This document shows, one piece after another, positions 50,297-57,158 of a DNA stretch of 64,000 nt. The stretch lies in the NCBI RefSeq assembly GCF_013314535.1, contig NZ_JABUAE010000021.1:16985-80984 (forward strand). The letters run 5' to 3'. The notes under the pieces are model-generated. The model did no database searches and was not told the origin of the DNA. It was given only the letters and a program-made list of their open reading frames with translations. The position numbers were made by a program, and so were the translations under genes. Source of the stretch: Bacillus sp. Xin1 (GTDB taxonomy: Bacteria > Bacillota > Bacilli > Bacillales > Bacillaceae_G). Within the stretch, counting starts at the first letter, position 1. Each line of letters opens with the position of its first letter.

Positions 50297-51343
50297 TTAC
50301 ACTAATTGTAATTTTACTAATCGTTCTGCAATTTGAACAGAGTTCCATGCAGCACCTTTTAATAAGTTATCAGATACGACCCAAAGATGGAATCCTTTTT
50401 CATTATTTAAATCTTTACGAATACGTCCAACGAACACTTCGTTTTTGCCTACTGCAGTAGATGGCATTGGATATAATTGTTCTGCTGGATCATCTTGCAG
50501 TACAATTCCTTCCGCATCCGCAAGCAAGTTTTTCAGTTCTGCTACAGTTACACCTTCTTTTTCCAATTCAATGTAAACTGACTCAGAATGCCCTGATACA
50601 ACTGGCAGGCGTACACATGTTGCTGCTACTTCTAACTCAGGCATATGCATAATTTTTTTCGTTTCATTAATCATTTTCATTTCTTCAAATGTAAATCCAT
50701 TATCTTGAAACTTATCAATTTGCGGGATTGCATTAAAAGCAATTTGGAAATGTTTTTTATCACCTGATACAGGTAAAACGTTCGCTTTTACGTCTTCACC
50801 ATTTAAGATCGCCTGTGATTGTTCATGAAGTTCTTCGATTGCAGCAGCACCTGCACCTGACACAGCTTGATATGTGGAAACGATTACTCGTTTTAAACCA
50901 TACTGCTGACGAATCGGTTCAAGAGCAACTACCATTTGAATTGTAGAACAGTTCGGATTTGCAATAATACCGTTATGTTCTTTTAAATCATTTTCATTTA
51001 CTTCAGGTACAACAAGTGGCACATTTTCTGTCATACGGAATGCACTTGTATTATCAACAACAATTGCACCGCGTTTTGCTGCTTCTGGCGCTAATTGTTT
51101 CGATACAGACCCACCTGCACTAAACAGAGCAATATCAACTCCTTCAAAACTTTCAGGAGTTGCTTCTTGAACTGTAAATTCTTCTCCTTTAAATACAAGC
51201 TTTTTACCTGCAGAACGTTTAGATGAAAGTAACGTTAACTTCCCAATTGGAAATTCTCGTTTCTCTAAAGTATTTAACATTTGTTCACCAACTGCGCCGG
51301 TTGCTCCAACTACAGCGACATGAAAAGTTTTTTGCTTTTCCAT
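50297..51343 (-). CDS. asd: Aspartate-semialdehyde dehydrogenase
   Basis: The 348-residue enzyme reduces aspartyl phosphate to the semialdehyde. NADP site [15 protein letters not shown] is near the N-terminus; the catalytic cysteine is in [12 protein letters not shown] (about 129). The ATG at 51343 is preferred to the GTG one codon upstream, since AAAGGGG is 7 bp away. In Bacillus it is normally co-transcribed with spoVFA-spoVFB during sporulation; here that link is broken by the insertion in spoVFB. Confidence 0.96.
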   Translation of the reverse strand: MEKQKTFHVAVVGATGAVGEQMLNTLEKREFPIGKLTLLSSKRSAGKKLVFKGEEFTVQEATPESFEGVDIALFSAGGSVSKQLAPEAAKRGAIVVDNTSAFRMTENVPLVVPEVNENDLKEHNGIIANPNCSTIQMVVALEPIRQQYGLKRVIVSTYQAVSGAGAAAIEELHEQSQAILNGEDVKANVLPVSGDKKHFQIAFNAIPQIDKFQDNGFTFEEMKMINETKKIMHMPELEVAATCVRLPVVSGHSESVYIELEKEGVTVAELKNLLADAEGIVLQDDPAEQLYPMPSTAVGKNEVFVGRIRKDLNNEKGFHLWVVSDNLLKGAAWNSVQIAERLVKLQLV

Positions 51344-51387
51344 CACTATGCCCCTTTCTAGATACCAATCCTTCTATACTTAGAATG

Positions 51388-51412
51388 AGAAGGAGTATAA
51401 AATACCCCTTCT
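51388..51412 (-). terminator. Hairpin between spoVFB and asd
   Basis: AGAAGGAGTA / TACCCCTTCT with one mismatch and a 5-nt loop, in the spoVFB-asd spacer. The T run is weak, so it is more likely an attenuator or RNA-processing hairpin than a strong terminator. Confidence 0.4.
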
Positions 51413-51492
51413 AATCTTAATAACGTTAATTTTATCATATTCTGCGATAAGAATGATGGTTTCATAAAAAATTGTCTGTTTTTTTTCGTTTT

Positions 51493-51681
51493 TTAATTCA
51501 TATATCTGAATTTTTCTACAACAACCGGTTGCAATTGTTTTCCTTCTAATGCCTCTATTATCGTATCTTCAAGCAACTCCATACGAGCTACCATTGAATT
51601 TGGTTTTTTCTCCGGTGCATCTTGCCCAAATGGCACAAAATAAATGTGTTTGGTCGCCATTAAACGCATAAGGTTGACACC
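51493..51681 (-). pseudogene. spoVFB: spoVFB 3' fragment, interrupted by an integrated element
   Basis: The minus strand encodes the last 62 residues of dipicolinate synthase subunit B: GVNLMRLMATKHIYFVPFGQ, DAPEKKPNSMVARMELLEDT and the end QPVVVEKFRYMN, stop at 51493-51495. Homology ends sharply at codon GVN; the next codons (VHHRC...) do not belong to SpoVFB. The N-terminal two thirds are absent. Since spoVFB is required for dipicolinate and its place before asd is the usual one, the gene has been split here by inserted DNA. In B. weihenstephanensis KBAB4 a prophage-like element (vfbin) sits in spoVFB and is excised in sporulating mother cells; this looks like the same situation. Confidence 0.88.
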
Positions 51682-51700
51682 AACATGATGGCGACAAAGG
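51670..51700. mobile_element. Putative attachment junction of the spoVFB element
   Basis: The coding match to spoVFB stops at about 51682, within AGGTTGACACCAACATGATG. The core of site-specific recombination is expected in or next to this sequence, and an equal sequence should be found at the far end of the element (outside this window) next to the spoVFB 5' part. The exact core is not visible from one end. Confidence 0.55.
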
Positions 51701-51876
51701 TATTTATTTTTTAATTTCTTCTATTATATATAAACATGATGAGAAATTAAACTGGTTTAACCATCCATTATGTACACATTTTTTGTCGCTTGTAACAGAA
51801 CGTATGTTTGATTTTATTCTATTTATTTAGTATTATATAGTTAATTATTTCCTATACAAAGAGAGGGTATTACACA

Positions 51877-52110
51877 ATGAAACCATTAACTCCTAGACAA
51901 GCTCAAATTCTAACTTTCATGCAGCAAAAAATCTTAGAAAACGGGTATCCTCCAACTGTACGTGAAATTGGAGAAGCCATGGATATGTCATCCACAGCTT
52001 CTGTACATTTTCATTTAAAAGCTTTAGAGAAAAAGGGGTATATCTATCGTAATCCATCGAAAAAAAGAGCAATTAAAATTTTAATAGGAGGAATTGAATG
52101 TGATAACTGA
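51877..52110 (+). CDS. LexA-type DNA-binding domain protein (no peptidase domain)
   Basis: The 77-residue protein equals only the N-terminal winged helix of LexA: LTPRQAQILTFMQQKILENG, YPPTVREIGEAMDMSSTASV, HFHLKALEKKGYIYRNPSKKRAI. The self-cleaving peptidase half is absent. It could bind SOS boxes without being cleaved after DNA damage, or work as the element's own repressor. It is preceded by AAGAGAGGG and is the first gene of the element next to the spoVFB junction. Its 3' end overlaps the next small gene. Confidence 0.85.
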   Translation: MKPLTPRQAQILTFMQQKILENGYPPTVREIGEAMDMSSTASVHFHLKALEKKGYIYRNPSKKRAIKILIGGIECDN

Positions 52111-52276
52111 TCCAATAGCACCAGTAGACCCAGTACGTTATCGAATTGTGGCAAATGTAGGCGATTATTTTCATGTAACAAGAGCTCAAGTTAGAAATCG
52201 TGTGTTTACTGATATGCTATTGCCTGCTGATCCTATTCTACCTGTTGGTCCTATCCTTCCGCCTAATCCTATTTAA
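52100..52276 (+). CDS. Small protein with proline-rich VGPILPP tail
   Basis: The GTG at 52100 follows a strong AGGAGG (8-nt spacing) and gives 58 residues starting MITDPIAPVDPVRYRIVANV and ending LPADPILPVGPILPPNPI. The tail resembles the VGPTLPPIPP motif of exosporium leader sequences (BclA family), but there it lies at the N-terminus and is followed by collagen-like repeats, neither of which is true here. The function is unknown. It overlaps the LexA-like gene by 11 bp and ends at a terminator. Confidence 0.6.
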   Translation: MITDPIAPVDPVRYRIVANVGDYFHVTRAQVRNRVFTDMLLPADPILPVGPILPPNPI

Positions 52277-52289
52277 CACAGCATATATA

Positions 52290-52322
52290 AAACCGACTCC
52301 GATTATAGAGCCGGTTTCTTTT
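52290..52322 (+). terminator. Terminator of the LexA-like operon
   Basis: AAACCGACTC / GAGCCGGTTT then CTTTTTG. A near copy of the same hairpin occurs at 62199-62230. Confidence 0.85.
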
Positions 52323-52329
52323 TGTTAAG

Positions 52330-52443
52330 TTAGCGTACGTTTACGTAAGTTGGACTTGCAGTAACATAGTATGTTTTGCCCTTAATGTTGTGTACTTTGT
52401 ATTGTGATGAGCCATTTACAGTTACTTTTGCATCGATTGTAAA
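52330..52443 (-). pseudogene. Amidase 3' remnant 1
   Basis: Thirty-seven codons plus stop encode FTIDAKVTVNGSSQYKVHN, IKGKTYYVTASPTYVNVR, the same C-terminal segment as in the intact amidase at 62368 (VNVNGSPQYKVHN, SKGKTYYVTANKAYVYVK). There is no start or upstream domain. It sits directly before LXG cassette 1 in opposite orientation. Confidence 0.85.
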
Positions 52444-52638
52444 TACTATACTCATCTCTACTATTCAAGCCATATCTAATCTCTTTATCTATCATTTCAT
52501 TCCTGACAAAGCCCTTTCTCTCATTATGAACTCTCCGCTCCCAACTGAAGATTGTAAACACACACATGTTATAAAAAGGAATTTTTTAAGGAAAACATAG
52601 CCAATTATTGTTATAATTAAATCCGCAATATTTTTCCA

Positions 52639-52687
52639 GGAGTGTTCCTATGAAGAACAATAGGATAATGTACATACTAGGCACTCC
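52639..52687 (+). ncRNA. Candidate structured leader of LXG cassette 1
   Basis: GGAGTG-TT-CCTA (52639-52650) can pair with TAGG-CACTCC (52678-52687), a 10-bp stem with a 2-nt bulge and a 27-nt loop. Cassette 2 keeps the pairing (GGGGTG-TT-CCTA with TAGGCACTCC; the changed base keeps a G-U pair) while the loop has diverged. Such a pattern suggests a conserved RNA structure before the first cassette gene. A very short frame (MKNNRIMYILGTPPP) starts inside the stem; its meaning is unclear. Confidence 0.4.
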
Positions 52688-52730
52688 CCCTCCTTAATAC
52701 GTTCATAGAAATATAGAAAGGGTTTATGCG

Positions 52731-53006
52731 ATGGGACAATTTCAAAGTAATTTTCAAGCGGCACAACAAATCGCTACGCAGATGAGAGCAGCTTCGGATA
52801 TAATCCAAAGTGCGACAAATCGTTCTATAAAAAAGGCGACGCGTACTACGCTATCTGTTAACTCCAAAGCACAAGAAGCGAACCAACAAGCTTTAGATTT
52901 AACGAAACAATTTTCCACCGCCTTTCAACAAGCGGTCGATAATATTCATTCAGTAGCCAAAGAGTTCGAGAGAATGGATAATGAACTTCACAACACTTTT
53001 CGCTAA
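52731..53006 (+). CDS. LXG-associated small helical protein (TIGR04197/DUF3130-like), cassette 1
   Basis: A 91-residue all-helical protein of WXG100-like size: MGQFQSNFQAAQQIATQMRA, a central polar SVNSKAQEANQQALDLTKQF and a C-terminal helix KEFERMDNELHNTFR. Small helical partners of this kind accompany LXG toxins in type VII secretion and are needed for their export. It is the first gene of the cassette, with AGAAAGGG upstream. The exact subfamily is by resemblance only. Confidence 0.8.
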   Translation: MGQFQSNFQAAQQIATQMRAASDIIQSATNRSIKKATRTTLSVNSKAQEANQQALDLTKQFSTAFQQAVDNIHSVAKEFERMDNELHNTFR

Positions 53007-53046
53007 TGTAACACCTACGTAAAGGTAAAATGGTAGGAGGAATACG

Positions 53047-53409
53047 ATGAGTCAAGATATTGAAAAACAAATCAATCAATTAAATCAAAAGTTACGAAGT
53101 GTATTTGAAGAACAAGACCGAAATCAATCCGCGATTCAAACACAGGAACAAGCGGAAGCAGATTTTCACGAATGGAAAAGTCGAAGTAATCGTTTATTTA
53201 ATCGAATTCTAGAAACTTGGCATGGGGATAAAGAGTTATCTCATTTTTTTATGAATATGCGTCAAGAAGCAGGGCACATTGAGCGAAAACTTACATTCGA
53301 ATTGGAAAACCAAAAAGAAACGTTGCTAAAAGAAAGACGAGACCTTAGTGATTTAGAAAATGACCTTTCCTATCAGCAACAACAACTAGCAAGGGAGGTC
53401 AATGCATGA
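53047..53409 (+). CDS. LXG-associated helical protein (DUF3958-like), cassette 1
   Basis: A 120-residue, strongly charged coiled-coil protein (KQINQLNQKLRSVFEEQDRN, then ESQKE/NQKE-rich helices with an internal ETWHGDKELSHFF hairpin). It is the second partner usually found between the small WXG-like gene and the LXG toxin gene. Its stop overlaps the LXG start (ATGA), so the two are co-translated; AGGAGG precedes its own start. Confidence 0.8.
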   Translation: MSQDIEKQINQLNQKLRSVFEEQDRNQSAIQTQEQAEADFHEWKSRSNRLFNRILETWHGDKELSHFFMNMRQEAGHIERKLTFELENQKETLLKERRDLSDLENDLSYQQQQLAREVNA

Positions 53410-55076
53410 GTTTAAATATGTATTTAGGCGAAGTACAAAGCCAAACTCAAAGCATGAACGCTGTATGTACCGCTACCATTCAAGGTATGGAACAAGCTAT
53501 TCAGGCGATTGACGCTTTTGCAATTGATACTGTTCTACAAGGACAAACTTATAGCAGTGCAAAAGCATTTTTTGTACAAACTTTTCGTCCTTTAGCACAA
53601 GGAATCATTTACTTATGTGAAGAATTAATCCGTCAAAATGATGCCTTTCCAAGTCAATTTCAATCACAGGTAGCTTCAACAGATGTTATTGAACAAGAGT
53701 TATTAGAACAAATTCGAGAAATTGACCGAATGAAAACAAGTATGGAAGCCATCAGTCAAGCTATACCAATTCCAGGTATGGACGCTATGGCGAATCTTTT
53801 CACTGCTATGAGGAAAAAACTGCAAGAAAAATTAGATCACCTGTATGAGTTTAATCAAACATCTAGTAATAACTATAGTACAGCAATTCAATTAGCTGCT
53901 AACATTGCGACAGGCCTTGCCGAAGTCCAAAGCGGAAAAGGATTTAGTCTTGCAAGTGGCACGTTTAGTACGCAAGGGTTGAATATGGAGTGGACGACTT
54001 CTATTCAAGCGATTACAGAAGAGAAAGCCCGAAAAGCTGACCATTCGATTAAAGATGGAGAAATGTGCGGTAGGCTAGAAGAGAAATCTCCGATTAGAAA
54101 GGCTTGGGACGAAAAGGTAGACGATGTAGTTAAGGTGTTCGAAACAGTAAAAAAGATGTGGAATGGTACTGTAATCGGATCAGGGAAAGCTGTTGAAGAT
54201 GAAATCAAGTCCATGGAAACTTTAAATAATATGGATATAGGAACTTTTATTAATGTTACATATGCGATTTTACATTTGGATGAAACGACACAAAATATGT
54301 GGCATACATTTTCAAATTCTGTGAAACGAGATATTATAGATGGGGATGCAGAGAGCCGTACACAATGGACTACTTATGGATTAACACAAATAGGGATTGG
54401 TGTTATTCTCGATAAGGGACTGGGTAAAGCAGGCCTGGTCACAAAAGGAATAAAAGGAGCAGGTGGAACAAGTACATTCGCTAAAGGCGTAACGCTAGTA
54501 AAAGAATTGAAGCAAGCATCTGATATTTTACAATCTTTTAAGAAAGATGTTTCATATGCTTTTGCTGGTGGAAATATCCTAACCAAGATACCTCAAAGCG
54601 AACTAAATCAAGCCTATTATAATTTTGCAAAGACTAATAATGCTACTAATACTACCGGTACTACTAAACCTAATATCTCAAAAAAGCATGATGAAATAGC
54701 TCATGATAGTTACTATGGTAGAAAAGATTTTAGAACCAAGATAAATAATGCAAATTACTCTCCTCATGATAATAAACATCTAAAGGCTAGAACTTCTGAA
54801 GAAGCAAAAAAATTTAGTGAAACAGGTAAAAGGCATGCTCAATATATACCGAGTGCAAATAATAAGGTAATAGAAAAAGAAGCACTGATAAAAGGGCATA
54901 TAATTGATAATGGTAATAATAATTACTATTTCATTTATGATACGGGAAAAGTTATCGGTTATGATAATGGTAAACCAACTAGTTGGATTAGAGCAGAACT
55001 TACAAGTGGAAATGTGTATCATGGACATCCAATCGCTGGAGAAAGGTTAAATAAATATTTAAGAAAATTAGATTAA
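53406..55076 (+). CDS. LXG polymorphic toxin 1, type VII secretion substrate
   Basis: The 556-residue toxin has an N-terminal LXG domain (about 1-200; SLNMYLGEVQSQTQSMNAVC) that serves export by the type VII system, a central helical region, and a pretoxin region with glycine/alanine-rich KGLGKAGLVTKGIKGAGG. From about residue 395 the sequence is unique to this copy. The tip (RHAQYIPSANNKVIEKEALI, YDTGKVIGYDNGKPTSW, GNVYHGHPI) is about 150 residues. It faintly recalls small BECR-fold RNase toxins of polymorphic systems, but I cannot name the family. The gene after it is probably its immunity gene. No type VII apparatus lies in this window. Confidence 0.88.
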   Translation: MSLNMYLGEVQSQTQSMNAVCTATIQGMEQAIQAIDAFAIDTVLQGQTYSSAKAFFVQTFRPLAQGIIYLCEELIRQNDAFPSQFQSQVASTDVIEQELLEQIREIDRMKTSMEAISQAIPIPGMDAMANLFTAMRKKLQEKLDHLYEFNQTSSNNYSTAIQLAANIATGLAEVQSGKGFSLASGTFSTQGLNMEWTTSIQAITEEKARKADHSIKDGEMCGRLEEKSPIRKAWDEKVDDVVKVFETVKKMWNGTVIGSGKAVEDEIKSMETLNNMDIGTFINVTYAILHLDETTQNMWHTFSNSVKRDIIDGDAESRTQWTTYGLTQIGIGVILDKGLGKAGLVTKGIKGAGGTSTFAKGVTLVKELKQASDILQSFKKDVSYAFAGGNILTKIPQSELNQAYYNFAKTNNATNTTGTTKPNISKKHDEIAHDSYYGRKDFRTKINNANYSPHDNKHLKARTSEEAKKFSETGKRHAQYIPSANNKVIEKEALIKGHIIDNGNNNYYFIYDTGKVIGYDNGKPTSWIRAELTSGNVYHGHPIAGERLNKYLRKLD

Positions 55077-55107
55077 GTGACTAGAAATTGTGAAAGAGGT
55101 TATGATC

Positions 55108-55470
55108 ATGAGAAAATCTGTTAAGTTAGATGTTCCTAAAGTAAATATTCATCCCTTGAGGATAACAGAAGGATGGAAAGTGAACTATAACAATTTTGTT
55201 GAAATAGATCCGCGAAATTTGGAACCCGATGACGATTGCTGGTTTATGTTTACTGAAAGTTTGTTGCAGCTTTATCATGAGAAATCATCGATTACATTGG
55301 ATCTCGGTTGGAACCCTGATATTTCCCCCGATGGTAATTACCTAGTTTTAATTATGAAAAACATGGATTGGGAAAACCCAATTCACGAATTTACATCTGA
55401 TAATTATAAAGAAGTTATTGAATATATTGAATTTCATTTAAAACAAATTACCTCTACATTGTGGAAATAA
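55108..55470 (+). CDS. Probable immunity protein for toxin 1
   Basis: The 120-residue cytoplasmic, acidic protein (KVNIHPLRITEGWKVNYNNF, EPDDDCWFMFTESLLQLYHE, SSITLDLGWNPDISPDGNYL) follows the toxin by 31 bp. ATG 55108 is taken as start because AAAGAGGTT lies 8 bp before it. No family is recognised; position, size and lack of a signal peptide fit immunity to the toxin 1 tip. Confidence 0.7.
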   Translation: MRKSVKLDVPKVNIHPLRITEGWKVNYNNFVEIDPRNLEPDDDCWFMFTESLLQLYHEKSSITLDLGWNPDISPDGNYLVLIMKNMDWENPIHEFTSDNYKEVIEYIEFHLKQITSTLWK

Positions 55471-55619
55471 AATTATTATTAGTTGAAACTAGATAAGATA
55501 AGAAAATAAATAATTCTTAAATAACCTTGATTGGATAAATGTCTTTCAAACTTTCTGGATAAATGAGTATAGTAACTTAAATAGAATCAATGAGGAAACT
55601 GTAAAGAATATATTATACA

Positions 55620-55649
55620 AAAGAGCATCCTTTAAGTGGATGCTCTTTT
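55620..55649 (+). terminator. Terminator of LXG cassette 1
   Basis: AAAGAGCATCC / GGATGCTCTTT, followed by T's. The 150 bp between the immunity gene and this hairpin show no gene. Confidence 0.85.
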
Positions 55650-55659
55650 GCAACTCTTC

Positions 55660-55708
55660 CTTTGCAGAAAAGACGGCAATGGGAGTTTTATTTTAACCGG
55701 ATATCCAC
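55660..55708 (+). pseudogene. Toxin C-terminal tail remnant
   Basis: Open frame ending CRKDGNGSFILTGYPQ and stop at 55706-55708, just 22 bp before the next immunity gene. Endings such as GNGSFILTGYP are usual for RNase-type (BECR-fold) toxin tips. No start and no toxin body are present, so it seems to be the last bit of a lost toxin whose immunity gene remains. Confidence 0.45.
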
Positions 55709-55729
55709 AATGATTATAGGAGGAAGATT

Positions 55730-56032
55730 ATGTTATTAAAAAACAATTTCGAGGATGATGAAGTATTTCAATTTCTTGCGAGTAATTTTCATCAAGATAC
55801 TTTCTATGAAGAAGCACTCCAAGAATTACTAGAAGAGGCATCCAAAAAATATTTACAAGACGCTATTATTTTTCTAACTGGGTTTATTCAAAGTGATTAT
55901 AGTGATAAAGAAAAAAATGAGTACATACAGTTTTCTGCAGATGGAATATATTTTGAAGGATTAGAAATAACACCATTAGAATGGCTTGAACAAACAGTTA
56001 AAACACTAAAACAAGCATTAAAAAACACTTAA
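55730..56032 (+). CDS. Orphan immunity-like protein
   Basis: A 100-residue, very acidic helical protein: MLLKNNFEDDEVFQFLASNF, EEALQELLEEASKKYLQDAI, then EYIQFSADGIYFEGLEITPL. A strong AGGAGGAAGATT precedes it. It follows a toxin-tail remnant rather than a whole toxin, which fits an orphan immunity gene kept for protection against sister strains. No family is recognised. Confidence 0.65.
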   Translation: MLLKNNFEDDEVFQFLASNFHQDTFYEEALQELLEEASKKYLQDAIIFLTGFIQSDYSDKEKNEYIQFSADGIYFEGLEITPLEWLEQTVKTLKQALKNT

Positions 56033-56043
56033 TAAGAAAAATC

Positions 56044-56070
56044 GACCGCCCGTAAAAGGCGGTCTTTTTT
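56044..56070 (+). terminator. Terminator after orphan immunity gene
   Basis: GACCGCC / GGCGGTC with a 7-nt loop followed by TTTTTT. Confidence 0.92.
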
Positions 56071-56077
56071 CGTTAAA

Positions 56078-56191
56078 TTAACGAACATTCACATACGCAT
56101 CACTAGCCGTAATATAGTACGTATTCCCTTTCGGATTGTGTACTTTGTATTGTGATGATCCATTTACAGTTACTTTTGCATCGATTGTAAA
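56078..56191 (-). pseudogene. Amidase 3' remnant 2
   Basis: Encodes FTIDAKVTVNGSSQYKVHN then PKGNTYYITASDAYVNVR and stop: a second copy of the amidase C-terminal segment, exactly as long (114 bp) as remnant 1 and again in front of an LXG cassette. Confidence 0.85.
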
Positions 56192-56478
56192 TATTATACT
56201 CATCTCTACTATTCAAGCCATATCTAATCTCTTTATCTATCATTTCATTCCTGGCAAAGCCCTTTCTCTCATTATGAACTCTCCCCCATCGACTGACGAC
56301 TGTAACACACACATGTTATAAAAAGGAATTTTTCAAGGAAAACATAGCCAATTATTTAATTAGATTCGCAATATTTTTCCAGGGGTGTTCCTATGAAGAA
56401 CAGTAGAATAATGGACATATATACCTAGGCACTCCCCTTCTTTAATACGTTCATAGAAATATAGAAAGGATTTGAGCG

Positions 56479-56754
56479 ATAGGACAATTTCAAAGTAATT
56501 TTCAAGCGGCACAACAAATCGCTACTCAAATGAGAGCAGCTTCGGATACAATCCAAAGTGCAACAAATCGTTCTATAAAAAAGGCGACGCGTACTACGCT
56601 ATCTGTTAATTCCAAAGCACAAGAAGCAAACCAACAAGCTTTAGATTTAACGAAACAATTTTGTGCCGCTTTTCAACAAGCAGTGGATAACATTCATTCA
56701 GTAGCCAAAGAGTTTGAGAGAATGGATAACGAACTTCACAACACTTTTCGCTAA
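56479..56754 (+). CDS. LXG-associated small helical protein, cassette 2 (altered start)
   Basis: Counterpart of the gene at 52731. The aligned start codon is ATA (56479-56481) instead of ATG, with an in-frame TGA just upstream. Translation would need a rare ATA start or the internal ATG at 56530, which cuts off 17 residues (QFQSNFQAAQQIATQ). The rest is 90% or more the same, with one cysteine gained (KQFCAAFQQ). Full-length product is therefore doubtful. Confidence 0.65.
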   Translation: MGQFQSNFQAAQQIATQMRAASDTIQSATNRSIKKATRTTLSVNSKAQEANQQALDLTKQFCAAFQQAVDNIHSVAKEFERMDNELHNTFR

Positions 56755-56795
56755 TGTAACAACCTACGTAAAGGTAAAATGGTAGGAGGAATACA

Positions 56796-57158
56796 ATGAG
56801 TCAAGATATTGAAAAACAAATCAATCAATTAAATCAAAAGTTACGAAGTGTATTTGAAGAACAAGACCGAAATCAATCCGTGATTCAAACTCAGGAACAA
56901 GCGGAAACAGATTTTCACGAATGGAAAAGTCAAAGCAATCGTTTATTTAACCGTATTTTAGAAACTTGGCACGGCGATAGAGAATTATCTCACTTTTTTA
57001 TGAATATGCGTCAAGAGGCACAACACATTGAACGAAAACTTACATTCGAATTGGAAAGCCAAAAAGAAACGTTGCTTAAAGAAAGACGAGACCTTAGTGA
57101 TTTAGAAAACGACCTTTCCTATCAGCAACAACAATTAGTAAGGGAGGTCAATGCATGA
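56796..57158 (+). CDS. LXG-associated helical protein (DUF3958-like), cassette 2
   Basis: A 120-residue near copy of the protein at 53047; a handful of residues differ (for example SVIQTQEQAETDFHEWKSQ). It has its own AGGAGG site and overlaps the toxin start by 4 bp, as in cassette 1. Confidence 0.8.
   Translation: MSQDIEKQINQLNQKLRSVFEEQDRNQSVIQTQEQAETDFHEWKSQSNRLFNRILETWHGDRELSHFFMNMRQEAQHIERKLTFELESQKETLLKERRDLSDLENDLSYQQQQLVREVNA

Larger units (their letters stand above)
52380..54585 (+). repeat. 2.2-kb direct repeat, unit 1 (LXG cassette 1 front)
   Basis: From the amidase remnant through the promoter region, two small genes and about 1.2 kb of the LXG gene, the sequence is nearly repeated at 56136-58340 with a constant offset of about 3,749 bp. 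The copies diverge sharply after the codons for KKDVSYAF, that is, where the toxin tips begin. Confidence 0.9.

Noticed and set aside
55090-55107. GTG at 55090 as start of the toxin 1 immunity gene
   Set aside because: It has no ribosome binding site, whereas ATG 55108 has AAAGAGG at the right distance.
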